A DNA stretch of 37,792 nucleotides from an uncultured Eubacteriales bacterium (lineage in GTDB: Bacteria; Bacillota; Clostridia; Oscillospirales; Acutalibacteraceae), in contig CAQZPH010000006.1 of assembly GCA_948933715.1 (NCBI GenBank), positions 1 to 37,792 of the forward strand, in the 5' to 3' direction. The notes under the pieces were generated by a model. The model was given only the letters and a program-made list of their open reading frames with translations. It ran no database searches and had not been told where the DNA came from. This document shows, piece by piece, positions 7,734 through 16,562 of this stretch. Position numbers and translations under genes: made by a program. How positions within the stretch are numbered: position 1 is the first letter of the stretch; each line of letters starts with the position of its first letter.

Positions 7734-7769
7734 TTTCGGTCAAAATGAGTTGAGGGGACCGGTGTACTT

Positions 7770-8078
7770 ATGAGATTTCATCTTATCAGTGATAATAAAG
7801 ACACACTTATCGGTATGCGCCTTTCGGGCATACCGGGTGTTGTTGTGCATAAAGAAGAGGAGATAAAAAAAGCTTTGGATGAAGCTATAAACGATGAAGA
7901 TGTTGCTGTTGTGTTGATTACTGAAAATCTTGTGCAAATTTGCAGAGACTATATTTATAACATAAAGCTTAATAACAAAAAAACATTGATTGTTGAAATA
8001 CCAGATAGACACGGCAATGGTAGAGCAAAAGATTCTATTACAAAATATGTAAGAGATGCAATAGGAATTAAACTTTAA
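7770..8078 (+). CDS. atpF: V-type ATPase subunit F (central stalk)
   Basis: A 102-residue alpha/beta protein of the V-ATPase F family (NtpG in Enterococcus naming). It binds subunit D in the rotating shaft. The opening MRFHLISDNKDTLIGMRLSGIPG matches the family pattern of a strand followed by a G-RLAG-type loop. The internal AVVLITENLVQ is the second core strand, and the IVEIPDRHG segment near the end is also typical. The ATG at 7770 is preceded by GAGGGGACCGGTG with rather long spacing. Here F stands before E, A and B rather than after C. Confidence 0.9.
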   Translation: MRFHLISDNKDTLIGMRLSGIPGVVVHKEEEIKKALDEAINDEDVAVVLITENLVQICRDYIYNIKLNNKKTLIVEIPDRHGNGRAKDSITKYVRDAIGIKL

Positions 8079-8111
8079 GTTTAGCAGTACTTTTTAGTCG
8101 GGGGTGTGATA

Positions 8112-8705
8112 ATGCAGAATACAAGTAAAACCAGTAACTTCTTAAAAGCTATAAATAAATATGCAGCCGAGCAAAGAAAAGAAATAAAAACTCAAGCCGA
8201 AAAATTTAGAAAATATGAACTCCAAAAGGTTGAAGCTGAGGTTTTAAGAGATGCATATTATCTAATACAAAAAGAAATGGCTCAGATGAAAAAAGGAATT
8301 TCAAGTGAAGTTTCTAAGATAGAACTAGAAAAAAGAAAAGAGCTATTTGAAAAACGCAAAGTTATAATGGATGAAGTTTTTAAAAAGGCTGAGGATAAAC
8401 TTTTGAAATTTACAAAAACACAAGAGTATAGTACGCTTATGAAAAAGTATGTAAGCTCAATTTCAGAAGTATTAAAAAAACCGGGGACTGTATTATATAT
8501 TTGCAAAAGAGATAAAAAGTTGGCCGATGAAGTAAAAGAAACCTTTGGGCGTCCTTGCAAAATAGAAGTGCGTGAAAATATAAAAATCGGCGGTGTGATG
8601 GCAGTAAACCGATCTATGTCTATGGTTGTTGATGAGACTATCGATACAAAACTTAAAGATCAAAAAGAGTGGTTTGCTGAAAACTCTAAGCTAAATATAT
8701 TTTAA
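8112..8705 (+). CDS. atpE: V-type ATPase subunit E (peripheral stalk)
   Basis: A 197-residue protein with a long charged N-terminal helix (about residues 5-110, rich in Lys/Glu and without prolines) and a compact C-terminal alpha/beta domain containing IGGVMAVNRSMSMVVDETIDTKL, the family's characteristic end (GG-ax-dr-ivvdnTld-rl). It pairs with subunit G/H to form the stator stalk holding the A3B3 head. The ATG at 8112 has GGGGGTG six bases upstream; a GTG two codons earlier lies inside that ribosome site and is rejected. Confidence 0.93.
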   Translation: MQNTSKTSNFLKAINKYAAEQRKEIKTQAEKFRKYELQKVEAEVLRDAYYLIQKEMAQMKKGISSEVSKIELEKRKELFEKRKVIMDEVFKKAEDKLLKFTKTQEYSTLMKKYVSSISEVLKKPGTVLYICKRDKKLADEVKETFGRPCKIEVRENIKIGGVMAVNRSMSMVVDETIDTKLKDQKEWFAENSKLNIF

Positions 8706-8732
8706 TGTTTCGGCTTATTGGAGATGTGTTTT

Positions 8733-10493
8733 ATGAAAAATAATAATGTTATTTACGGAATAAACGGTCCTGTTGTTACTATAAAAGATACAGATTCTTT
8801 TTCTATGATGGAAATGGTTTTTGTGGGAAACTCTAAGCTTATCGGTGAAGTTATAGGAATTAATGATGAATTTACAACAATACAGGTTTATGAAGAGACA
8901 ACCGGTCTTAAACCCTTAGAACCAGTTATTGGAACAGGGAAAGCTATGTCTGTTACACTCGGCCCGGGGATAATTAACAATATATTCGATGGGATACAAA
9001 GACCTCTAAGGGCAATAGAGAAACAGTCTGGTTCTTTTATATCAAGAGGTTCAGAAGTTTCTGCACTTGATAAAACTAAGAAATGGGAAGTTAAAATTAC
9101 AGTTAAAGTTGGAGATAAGTTGTCTGCTGGCGATATATATGCTAAATGCCAAGAGACAAGTGTTATTACACATAAGTGTATGTTGCCACCGGATGTAAGT
9201 GGTGAAGTTATTGATGTTAAAAAAGGCGGTAAATATACGGTTAATGATACGATTGTAACAATCAAAAATGACAACGGAGAAAAAATAGGATTAACCTTAT
9301 GCCAAAAATGGCCTATTAGAACTCCGCGTCCGGTTGATAAAAGACTTGCAACGACTATCCCTTTAATTACCGGGCAAAGAGTAATAGACACGCTTTTTCC
9401 CATTTCAAAAGGTGGTGCAGCAGCAGTTCCAGGAGGATTTGGTGCCGGCAAAACGATGACTCAACATCAATTAGCCAAATGGTGCGATGCAGATATTATT
9501 GTTTATGTTGGTTGTGGAGAACGTGGCAATGAAATGAGTCAGGTTTTAAGTGAGTTTTCTGAGCTTATTGATCCTAAATCAGGCAAACCCATGACTGAGC
9601 GTACCGTTCTTATTGCAAATACATCAAATATGCCGGTGGCAGCTCGTGAAGCTTCGATTTATACTGGAATTACTTTAGCTGAATATTATCGGGATATGGG
9701 ATATCATGTAGCGATAATGGCAGACTCTACTTCACGTTGGGCAGAGGCACTTCGTGAGATTTCTGGCCGTCTTGAAGAAATGCCTGCAGAAGAAGGATTC
9801 CCGGCATATTTGCCATCAAGATTATCTGAGTTCTACGAAAGAGCAGGGCTTACTAAAAATTTAAACGGAACAGATGGGTCAGTTACTATAATTGGTGCAG
9901 TTTCCCCTCAAGGAGCGGATTTCTCAGAGCCTGTAACGCAAAATACAAAAAGATTTACTAGATGTTTTTGGGCCCTTGATAAATCTCTTGCATATGAAAG
10001 GCATTATCCTGCAATTAACTGGATGCAAAGTTACAGCGAATATTTTACAGATCTTGATCCATGGTTTGCTGAAAACGTGGGAGGATCTTTTATAAAATAT
10101 CGTAGAAAAATAAATGCGATTTTGCATGAGGAAGATAAGTTAATGGAAATTGTTAAACTTATTGGTTCTGACGTTTTGCCGGATGATCAAAAATTAATCA
10201 TCGAGATAGCAAGAGTTATTCGTGTCGGCTTTTTGCAGCAGAATGCTTTTCATAAGGATGATACTTTTGTGCCTCTTGAAAAACAAAAGTTAATGATGAA
10301 AGTTATACTTCATCTTGAAAGTAAGGCAAAACAACTTATTATTGCATCAATTCCGATTTCAAAGATATCCGAATTTGGTCTTTTTGATAAACTGACTAAA
10401 ATGAAATACGATGTGCCAAATGATAAACCGGAGATGTTTGACTCTTATATAGAAGAAATAGATAAAGCTTTTGAAAAAATATTAAAGTCGTAA
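8733..10493 (+). CDS. atpA: V-type ATPase catalytic subunit A
   Basis: The catalytic, ATP-binding subunit of the V1 head, 586 residues, normal for the family. The Walker A loop is GGFGAGKT at residues 234-241, with Lys240 as the phosphate-binding lysine. The segment just after it contains CGERGNEM, including the catalytic Glu of the GER motif, and MADSTSRWAEALREISGRLEEMPAEEG follows. The long non-homologous insert typical of A subunits (about residues 110-190) precedes the nucleotide domain. The ATG at 8733 is chosen because GGAGATG sits at the right distance; an in-frame TTG at 8718 falls at that site. Confidence 0.98.
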   Translation: MKNNNVIYGINGPVVTIKDTDSFSMMEMVFVGNSKLIGEVIGINDEFTTIQVYEETTGLKPLEPVIGTGKAMSVTLGPGIINNIFDGIQRPLRAIEKQSGSFISRGSEVSALDKTKKWEVKITVKVGDKLSAGDIYAKCQETSVITHKCMLPPDVSGEVIDVKKGGKYTVNDTIVTIKNDNGEKIGLTLCQKWPIRTPRPVDKRLATTIPLITGQRVIDTLFPISKGGAAAVPGGFGAGKTMTQHQLAKWCDADIIVYVGCGERGNEMSQVLSEFSELIDPKSGKPMTERTVLIANTSNMPVAAREASIYTGITLAEYYRDMGYHVAIMADSTSRWAEALREISGRLEEMPAEEGFPAYLPSRLSEFYERAGLTKNLNGTDGSVTIIGAVSPQGADFSEPVTQNTKRFTRCFWALDKSLAYERHYPAINWMQSYSEYFTDLDPWFAENVGGSFIKYRRKINAILHEEDKLMEIVKLIGSDVLPDDQKLIIEIARVIRVGFLQQNAFHKDDTFVPLEKQKLMMKVILHLESKAKQLIIASIPISKISEFGLFDKLTKMKYDVPNDKPEMFDSYIEEIDKAFEKILKS

Positions 10494-10541
10494 GCTTCTT
10501 TTTATGGAAAACTAAACGCGAAATAAGGAGCGTGATAAACT

Positions 10542-11936
10542 GTGATAATTGATTATATTGGAGTAAAAGAAATAAGTGGCTCTTTAATTGTTATAGATGG
10601 TGTTCCGAATGTTTCTTATGAAGAAATTGTGAGCATTAAATTAGATGACGGTACGATAAGACAGGGAAGAGTTGTGCAGATTGAAGGGGAAAGGATAGTT
10701 GTTCAGGTTTTTGAGGGGACTAAAAATATTTCTCTTACAAACACCAAAACCCGTCTTAAAGGGCATCCTATGGAAATGGCACTCTCACCTGAGATCTTAG
10801 GCAGAGTATTTGATGGCGCCGGAAGGCCCATTGATAAGTTAGGTGAAATTTTTCCTGAAAAGAAAATGAATATCAATGGAACACCGATTAACCCTGTGTC
10901 AAGAGTGTACCCGAAAAATTATATCAATACTGGAATATCCACAATTGATACACTGGCTACTTTGATTCGTGGTCAAAAGTTACCGATATTTTCAGGGTCA
11001 GGTATGAAACACAATGAACTGGCTGTACAAATAGCAAGGCAAGCAAAGATTTCTTCTGAGGAAGATGAGAACTTCGCTATAGTTTTTGCAGCAATGGGTG
11101 TTAAAAATGATGTTGCAGAGTATTTTAGGAGAAGCTTTGAAGAGTCTGGGGTACTGCAACGTGTTGTTATGTTCCTTAACTTATCTAATGACCCGGTAAT
11201 AGAAAGAACTTTAACACCTCGATGTGCATTAACTGCAGCTGAATACTTAGCTTTTGAGAAAGATATGCATATACTTGTTATCATGACTGATATGACTTCA
11301 TATGCAGAAGCACTTCGTGAATTTAGTTCATCTAAGGGTGAAATCCCCGGTAGAAAAGGGTACCCAGGGTACTTGTATTCGGATTTGGCGTCTATTTATG
11401 AAAGAGCAGGTATGATAAAAGGCAAAAAAGGTTCTGTTACTCAAATTCCGATTTTAACTATGCCAAATGATGATATAACTCATCCGGTACCCGATTTAAC
11501 AGGATATATCACTGAAGGTCAAATAGTTTTAGAGCGTTCTCTTGAAGGAGAGGGAATATATCCACCAGTATCTGTTTTGCCGTCACTTTCTCGTCTAATG
11601 AAAGACGGCATAGGGGATGGATACACAAGAGAAGACCATTCAGCGCTTGCAAACCAACTGTTTGCATCATATGCAAAGGTAAAAGATGCAAGATCTTTAG
11701 CATCGGTTATTGGTGAGGAAGAGCTTTCAGCAGATGATAAGAAATTGCTTGCGTTTGGTAAAGAATTTGAAACTAAGTTTATAAATCAAAGTTTTAATGA
11801 TGATAGAACCATTAAACAAAGTCTTGATCTTGGATGGAAACTATTATCTAAACTGCCGAGAAAAGATCTTGACCGTGTGGACGATGCTATACTTAATAAG
11901 TATTATATTTATGAGCAGGAAGATAAAGGCGAATAA
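10542..11936 (+). CDS. atpB: V-type ATPase regulatory subunit B
   Basis: The non-catalytic nucleotide-site subunit of the V1 head, 464 residues. Where subunit A has a P-loop, this protein has FSGSGMKHNELAVQIARQA, the degenerate site expected of B. The MTDMTSYAEALREFSSSKGEIPGRKGYPGYLYSDLASIYERAG block is diagnostic. Translation starts at GTG 10542, with AAGGAG 11 bases upstream. The spacing is somewhat long, but the resulting N-terminus (MIIDYIGVKEISGSLIVIDGV) matches the family start. It is followed 35 bases later by subunit D. Confidence 0.98.
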   Translation: MIIDYIGVKEISGSLIVIDGVPNVSYEEIVSIKLDDGTIRQGRVVQIEGERIVVQVFEGTKNISLTNTKTRLKGHPMEMALSPEILGRVFDGAGRPIDKLGEIFPEKKMNINGTPINPVSRVYPKNYINTGISTIDTLATLIRGQKLPIFSGSGMKHNELAVQIARQAKISSEEDENFAIVFAAMGVKNDVAEYFRRSFEESGVLQRVVMFLNLSNDPVIERTLTPRCALTAAEYLAFEKDMHILVIMTDMTSYAEALREFSSSKGEIPGRKGYPGYLYSDLASIYERAGMIKGKKGSVTQIPILTMPNDDITHPVPDLTGYITEGQIVLERSLEGEGIYPPVSVLPSLSRLMKDGIGDGYTREDHSALANQLFASYAKVKDARSLASVIGEEELSADDKKLLAFGKEFETKFINQSFNDDRTIKQSLDLGWKLLSKLPRKDLDRVDDAILNKYYIYEQEDKGE

Positions 11937-11971
11937 ATTTATTTGTGCAACAAAAAAAGAGGTGAAATTAA

Positions 11972-12583
11972 TTGAGCACACCGGTAGTACCTACAAAAGG
12001 GAATCTTATAGCCATAAAAAAGTCTCTTGAATTAGCAAGAGGTGGTTTTGATTTACTCGATAGAAAACGCAACATTTTAATAAGAGAAATGATGCTACTG
12101 ATAAAACATGCATCAACGATTCAAGATGAAATAGATAAAACATATAAAAGAGCATATAAAGCTTTGCAAAAAGCAAGCATAACTCTTGGTATATGTGAGG
12201 AAATAGCGGGGACTGTGCCAATTGATGATAACCTTAAAGTTTCATATAGAAGCGTTATGGGTGTGGAAATACCTATAGTATCACTCGTAGAAGATAAAAA
12301 ATCTACAATCCCGTTTGGTCTTTATAATTCTAATTCTATGCTGGACGAAGCATATAGAAGATTTATTGAAGTTAAACATTTAACTGCAAATTTATCTGAA
12401 ATTGAAAACAGCGTTTATAGGCTTGCAGATGCTATTAGTAAGACACAAAAAAGAGCAAATGCTTTAAAAAATATAGTTATACCGCGTTTTGAAGAGAATG
12501 TTAAATTTATCAGTGATGCTTTAGATGAAAAGGACAGAGAGGACTTTTCAAGGCTGAAAGTTATAAAAAGAAGAAAAAAATAA
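11972..12583 (+). CDS. atpD: V-type ATPase subunit D (central rotor shaft)
   Basis: The central-shaft subunit: a long antiparallel coiled coil that rotates within the A3B3 head. The protein has 203 residues, with the diagnostic opening VVPTKGNLIAIKKSLELARGGFDLLDRKRNILIREM and a C-terminal helix ending in RLKVIKRRKK. The start codon is TTG at 11972, set by AGAGGTGAAATTAA; no ATG or GTG gives a comparable N-terminus. Last gene of the ATPase operon; a structured terminator-like element begins eight bases after its stop codon. Confidence 0.96.
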   Translation: MSTPVVPTKGNLIAIKKSLELARGGFDLLDRKRNILIREMMLLIKHASTIQDEIDKTYKRAYKALQKASITLGICEEIAGTVPIDDNLKVSYRSVMGVEIPIVSLVEDKKSTIPFGLYNSNSMLDEAYRRFIEVKHLTANLSEIENSVYRLADAISKTQKRANALKNIVIPRFEENVKFISDALDEKDREDFSRLKVIKRRKK

Positions 12584-12590
12584 ATTATGT

Positions 12591-12732
12591 GTTAACCTGG
12601 ATATAAGTTGAATCTATGCTATGTGTGCAATGTAAATTTTCTGTGTAGAAAATGGAGCTACTGGCAAGGATACAGATTGTTGCTTATTAACAACAATTCT
12701 TGATAAAATATGTACAGGTTAACGTTTTTTTT
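12591..12732 (+). terminator. Long-range helix plus T-run at the end of the V-ATPase operon; possible structured 3' RNA
   Basis: GTTAACCTG (12591-12599) pairs perfectly with CAGGTTAAC (12715-12723), which is followed by G and a run of eight T. About 115 bases lie between the arms. They include two small perfect hairpins: ATTTTC/GAAAAT (loop TGTGTA, arms 12636-12641 and 12648-12653) and TTGTTG/CAACAA (loop of 8, in 12678-12697). The arrangement resembles an intrinsic terminator whose closing helix encloses a folded domain, or a small RNA released from the ATPase transcript. It matches no RNA class I recognise. Arm positions inside the loop are approximate. Confidence 0.5.
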
Positions 12733-12751
12733 GTTAAAAGTTAGATTTCTC

Positions 12752-12780
12752 TTTACGAATTTAGTGCAATATATTATAAT
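12752..12780 (+). promoter_or_regulatory. Promoter of the nucleoside salvage operon
   Basis: TTTACG (12752-12757), 17-base spacer, perfect TATAAT (12775-12780). Predicted start near 12787 leaves a leader of roughly 90 bases before deoB. I find no obvious operator palindrome or purine-riboswitch core in this leader. Confidence 0.6.
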
Positions 12781-12875
12781 AAAAAATAAAATGACATATT
12801 AATATATATTTATACTTGCTTTGTAGATTGTTGTCCTTATTAAATGTTTTTTTGTATGGTCAAGGAGTGATTAAC

Positions 12876-14042
12876 ATGAAAAGAGTATTTCTTATAGTAC
12901 TTGATAGTTTTGGAATTGGTGAAATGCCAGATGCAAATTTATTTGGGGACGTTGGTTGTAGTACAATTAGATCTATATCACAAAGCAAGTATTTTAATGT
13001 TCCAAACATGAAACAAATAGGACTTTTTAACATAGATGGAATCAGTTGTGGAAAAAAAGAACTAAATCCCATAGGTTCTTTTGCAAGGATGACTGAAGTT
13101 TCCAAAGGGAAAGACACTACAATAGGGCATTGGGAGATTTCCGGGATAGAATCTAAATATCCACTGCCAACTTATCCTCATGGTTTCCCAGAAGACATTA
13201 TAAGTGAATTTGAACGGAAAACCGGAAGGAAAGTTATTTGCAATAAGCCTTATTCGGGAACGGAAGTAATAAAAGATTATGGAAAGCAGCATGTAGAGTC
13301 TGGTGATTTAATAGTATATACGTCTGCTGATAGTGTTTTCCAAATAGCTGCGCATGAAGATGTAGTTCCGGTCCAACAGTTGTATAAATATTGCGAAATA
13401 GCAAGGGGAATTTTAAAGGGTGAACATGCAGTAGGGCGAGTTATTGCAAGACCTTTTACTGGAGAATACCCAAATTATGAGAGAACTTCTAATAGGCATG
13501 ACTTTTCAGTGGTGCCACCTGAAACAACAATGCTTGACCAACTTAAAGAAAATGGAAAAGATGTTATTGCGGTTGGGAAAATAAATGATATTTTTGTGGG
13601 CAAAGGGATAACTGATTTTGTGCGTACTAAGGACAATGATGACGGAGTAGCTCATACGTTAAGAATAATGGACAAAGATTTTGAGGGGTTATGCTTTGTA
13701 AATTTGGTTGATTTTGATATGGTATATGGACATAGGAATGACGTCGAAGGGTATGCTAAAGCATTAGCAAGGTTTGATAAGTCACTAAGCGATATCATTT
13801 CTAAATTGAGAAAAGACGATATACTTATGATTACAGCAGACCATGGTTGTGATCCAGGAGACATATCAACTGACCATACAAGAGAGTATACGCCCCTTTT
13901 AATATATGGGCAATTAATAAAACCGGGCGTAAATTTAGGAACAAGAAAGACATTTTCAGATATAGCAGCCACCATACTTGACTATTTTGAAATAGAAAAA
14001 AAAGTAAAAGGAGAATCGGTATTAAGGGAGGTTAAAATATGA
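12876..14042 (+). CDS. deoB: Phosphopentomutase
   Basis: Interconverts (deoxy)ribose 1-phosphate and 5-phosphate, linking the nucleoside phosphorylases to DeoC and the pentose phosphate pathway. It belongs to the alkaline-phosphatase superfamily and has 388 residues. The metal-binding VLDSFGIGEMPDA motif lies at residues 8-20. The GKDTTIGHWE loop carries the phosphorylated Thr81. The C-terminal metal site is TADHGCDPG followed by DHTREYTPLL. The ATG at 12876 follows CAAGGAGTG. It opens the nucleoside operon; its TGA stop overlaps the next start codon (ATGA). Confidence 0.98.
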   Translation: MKRVFLIVLDSFGIGEMPDANLFGDVGCSTIRSISQSKYFNVPNMKQIGLFNIDGISCGKKELNPIGSFARMTEVSKGKDTTIGHWEISGIESKYPLPTYPHGFPEDIISEFERKTGRKVICNKPYSGTEVIKDYGKQHVESGDLIVYTSADSVFQIAAHEDVVPVQQLYKYCEIARGILKGEHAVGRVIARPFTGEYPNYERTSNRHDFSVVPPETTMLDQLKENGKDVIAVGKINDIFVGKGITDFVRTKDNDDGVAHTLRIMDKDFEGLCFVNLVDFDMVYGHRNDVEGYAKALARFDKSLSDIISKLRKDDILMITADHGCDPGDISTDHTREYTPLLIYGQLIKPGVNLGTRKTFSDIAATILDYFEIEKKVKGESVLREVKI

Positions 14043-14710
14043 TAACAAGATTTGACATGTCAGTTTTTAATCAGCCTAAATCCGATTTAATAAAGAAGAT
14101 TTTAATAGCGCTTTTTGCAACTATTTTAATTGGACTTGGAATAGCATTTAATGCCTGTGCCCGTTTTGGAAACGATCCTATTTCTGTTTTGTTTGACGGA
14201 GTTCATAATAGTTTTGGGTTTACCCTTGGGATGGCTTCTAATATAGTGAATGGTATTTTTTTTATAATGGTTTTAATTTTTGGTCGAAAATACGTAAATA
14301 TAGGAACTCTTATTTATGCTGTTACACTTGGCTTTTTTGTTAATACGAGTATAAGCTTTTATAAATTTATAGAAATACCAGATTCTGTGGTCTTTAGAAT
14401 TTGTATGTCCATTTTAGCATGTATATCTTTGTGTTTTGGAATAGCTTTATACATTGCAGTGGAAATTGGTTTAGACCCTTGCACTGGTTTTGTAATGATG
14501 CTAACCGATAAAACCTCAAAACAATATAGATTTATAAGAGTTGCTACAGATATGTCGTCGCTTGCAATAGGATTCTTACTTGGAGGAAAGGTCGGCGTTA
14601 CAACTGTAGTTTCAGCTTTATCAGGAGGCCCTGTAATACAGGCTTTTTTACAATTTATAAAAAAATCGATGCTTGGTATATTCAAGTTTAAGATAAATAA
14701 TAATGATTAA
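14039..14710 (+). CDS. YczE/YitT-like integral membrane protein
   Basis: A 223-residue membrane protein with about five hydrophobic helices and short loops. Pattern, size and the repeated GIAFNACARFGNDP / GIALYIAVEIGLDP motif point to the YczE (YyaS/YitT) family of unknown biochemical function. The two motif copies, one in each half, suggest an internal duplication. The ATG at 14039 overlaps the deoB stop as ATGA and is preceded by GGGAGG, so its translation is coupled to deoB. Position inside a complete deoxynucleoside operon hints at a role in nucleoside or ribose movement; this is inference, since the operon already encodes an ABC importer. Confidence 0.75.
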   Translation: MITRFDMSVFNQPKSDLIKKILIALFATILIGLGIAFNACARFGNDPISVLFDGVHNSFGFTLGMASNIVNGIFFIMVLIFGRKYVNIGTLIYAVTLGFFVNTSISFYKFIEIPDSVVFRICMSILACISLCFGIALYIAVEIGLDPCTGFVMMLTDKTSKQYRFIRVATDMSSLAIGFLLGGKVGVTTVVSALSGGPVIQAFLQFIKKSMLGIFKFKINNND

Positions 14711-14726
14711 TTTAAGGAGATTTTTT

Positions 14727-15452
14727 ATGGCTAATGTTCCAACACCTCACATAGGTGCTAAACCTTGCGAAATAGCAAAAACAGTTATTATGCCAGGAGA
14801 CCCGCTAAGAGCTAAGTTTATAGCAGAAAATTTTTTAAAAGATGCTATTTGTTTTAATACTGTAAGAAACATGTATGGATACACGGGGACATACAATGGT
14901 AAGAGAGTTTCTGTTATGGGTTCTGGGATGGGTATGCCGTCTATGGGCATTTATTCTTATGAATTATTTAACTTTTATGATGTTGATAACATCATAAGAA
15001 TAGGTACAGCCGGTGGCCTTTCAGATGACCTAAACTTAATGGATATTGTTATAGGTATGGGGGTATGTACAGACTCAAGCTATGCAAATCAGTATGATTT
15101 GCCCGGGCAATATGCACCAATACCAAGCTATGAACTTTTAAGTGCTGCGGTTTCAAAAGCTAAAGATATGAACTTAAACGTAAAAGTAGGTAATATTTTA
15201 TCATCAGATGTATTTTACGTAAACAAAGAAAAGAAATTGAAACCATGGGCTGATGTAGGTGTTTTAGCAGTAGAAATGGAATCGGTTGCACTTTATCTTA
15301 ATGCTGCAATGGCCAAGAAAAACGCCCTTTGTATTTTAACTATATCTGATAAAGTATTTAAAACCGAATTTTTAACTTCTAAAGAGCGTCAAGAAGGCGT
15401 TATGGACATGGCGAAATTAGCTCTTTGTGTGGCTGAATCCTTAGAGAAGTAA
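14727..15452 (+). CDS. deoD: Purine-nucleoside phosphorylase, DeoD type
   Basis: Phosphorolysis of purine (deoxy)nucleosides to free base and (deoxy)ribose 1-phosphate. It is a hexameric, trimer-of-dimers family I phosphorylase of 241 residues. Visible signatures are the opening VPTPHIGA, the phosphate-binding MPGDPLRAKFIAENFL and GSGMGMPSMGIYSYEL segments, IGTAGGL, and VEMESVALYLNA for the ribose and base site. The ATG at 14727 is chosen because TTTAAGGAGA lies at optimal distance; an upstream in-frame ATG at 14703 overlaps the previous gene and has no site. Third gene of the operon. Confidence 0.97.
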   Translation: MANVPTPHIGAKPCEIAKTVIMPGDPLRAKFIAENFLKDAICFNTVRNMYGYTGTYNGKRVSVMGSGMGMPSMGIYSYELFNFYDVDNIIRIGTAGGLSDDLNLMDIVIGMGVCTDSSYANQYDLPGQYAPIPSYELLSAAVSKAKDMNLNVKVGNILSSDVFYVNKEKKLKPWADVGVLAVEMESVALYLNAAMAKKNALCILTISDKVFKTEFLTSKERQEGVMDMAKLALCVAESLEK

Positions 15453-15501
15453 AAAAACAAGGAAACAGTTATTACTGGTTAAGTGTTTTAGGAGGAAATA
15501 T

Positions 15502-16545
15502 ATGTTTAAAAAATTTATGTGTGTTTTTATGGCTTCTTTAATGATTTTAGGGTTATCGGGGTGCACTTGGAATGACCCGGAAACGGTTGCTAATGATGGA
15601 ATATTTAGGGTATCTATGGTACCAGACACAGGGGGGGTAAACGATCAGTCGTTTAATCAGTCTGCACTTGAAGGACTATATGAATTAAGGGATGAAACAG
15701 GAGCGCATATCAGTTATATGGAATCAAAGCAACCTTCTGATTATGCCCTTAATCTTGACAAGTTGTCAGATGGACCTAGCGATTTAATAATAGGTGTAGG
15801 TTCTATGCTATTTGATGCTATTGATGAAGTTGCAGCGCAGAACCTTGATAAAAATTTTGCAATAGTAGATTATTCATTTGGCGACGATATAACAAACAAT
15901 TTAACTGGGATAGTGTTTAGAGCGCAAGAAGCAGCTTTTATGGTGGGCTACGTAGCGGGGATGACTACAAAAACTAATAAGGTAGGCTTTATTGGAGGAA
16001 TGCGAAATGATGTTATAGATCAATTTCAGTATGGCTATGAAGCAGGTATTAGATATGCAGAGAAAGAAAGGCATGCTAATATAGAAGTTCTTGTGCAGTA
16101 TGCAGAAAGCTTTTCTGATGCAGCTAAAGGGAAGGCTATAGCAGCTAAAATGTATTCTGATAACTGTGATATAGTTTTCCATGCAGCTGGTGGAGTTGGT
16201 TATGGAGTTATTGAAGCTGCAAAAGATAGTCACAAATTTGTAATTGGGGTTGATAAAGATCAATCTGATCTTGCTCCTGATAATGTGCTAACTTCAGCTG
16301 TTAAAAGCGTTGGTACGGCTGTAAAATTGGTTTCAAAAGAATTAATGGATGGCAAAGTTATCGGTGGTAAGAATTATGAGTTTGGATTAAATGAAGGTTG
16401 TGTAGGTATTCCGGAAAATCACAAAAATATGGATGAACTTGTATATAAAAAAGCTTTGCAGTTAGAAGAACTTATAAAATCCGGGAAGATAACAGTTCCA
16501 TATAATGTGGAGACTTATAAAAACTATTTAAGAGATTTAAATTAA
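15502..16545 (+). CDS. bmpA: BMP-family nucleoside-binding lipoprotein
   Basis: The surface substrate-binding component of a nucleoside ABC importer. It has 347 residues with a lipoprotein signal: a lysine-containing N-terminus, a hydrophobic stretch, and the lipobox LSGC with Cys21 as the lipidated residue. The mature part shows the basic membrane protein (BMP/PnrA) pattern: MVPDTGGVNDQSFNQSALEGL near the start, then VGYVAGMTTKTNKVGFIGGM, a VFHAAGGVGYGVIEAAKD segment, and VIGVDKDQSDLAPDNVLTSAVK. The ATG at 15502 follows TTAGGAGGAAATAT. It precedes the ATPase and two permeases, in the same order as the bmpA-nupABC system of Lactococcus. Confidence 0.95.
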   Translation: MFKKFMCVFMASLMILGLSGCTWNDPETVANDGIFRVSMVPDTGGVNDQSFNQSALEGLYELRDETGAHISYMESKQPSDYALNLDKLSDGPSDLIIGVGSMLFDAIDEVAAQNLDKNFAIVDYSFGDDITNNLTGIVFRAQEAAFMVGYVAGMTTKTNKVGFIGGMRNDVIDQFQYGYEAGIRYAEKERHANIEVLVQYAESFSDAAKGKAIAAKMYSDNCDIVFHAAGGVGYGVIEAAKDSHKFVIGVDKDQSDLAPDNVLTSAVKSVGTAVKLVSKELMDGKVIGGKNYEFGLNEGCVGIPENHKNMDELVYKKALQLEELIKSGKITVPYNVETYKNYLRDLN

Positions 16546-16562
16546 AGGAGGGGCTGATTCCG

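Noticed and set aside
8888..9451. 187-residue minus-strand frame opposite atpA
   Set aside because: Antisense shadow of a conserved coding region; proline/serine-rich composition and no start signal.
12787..12875. Purine or 2'-deoxyguanosine riboswitch in the deoB leader
   Set aside because: No three-way-junction core or conserved loop sequences could be seen, and the leader is short.
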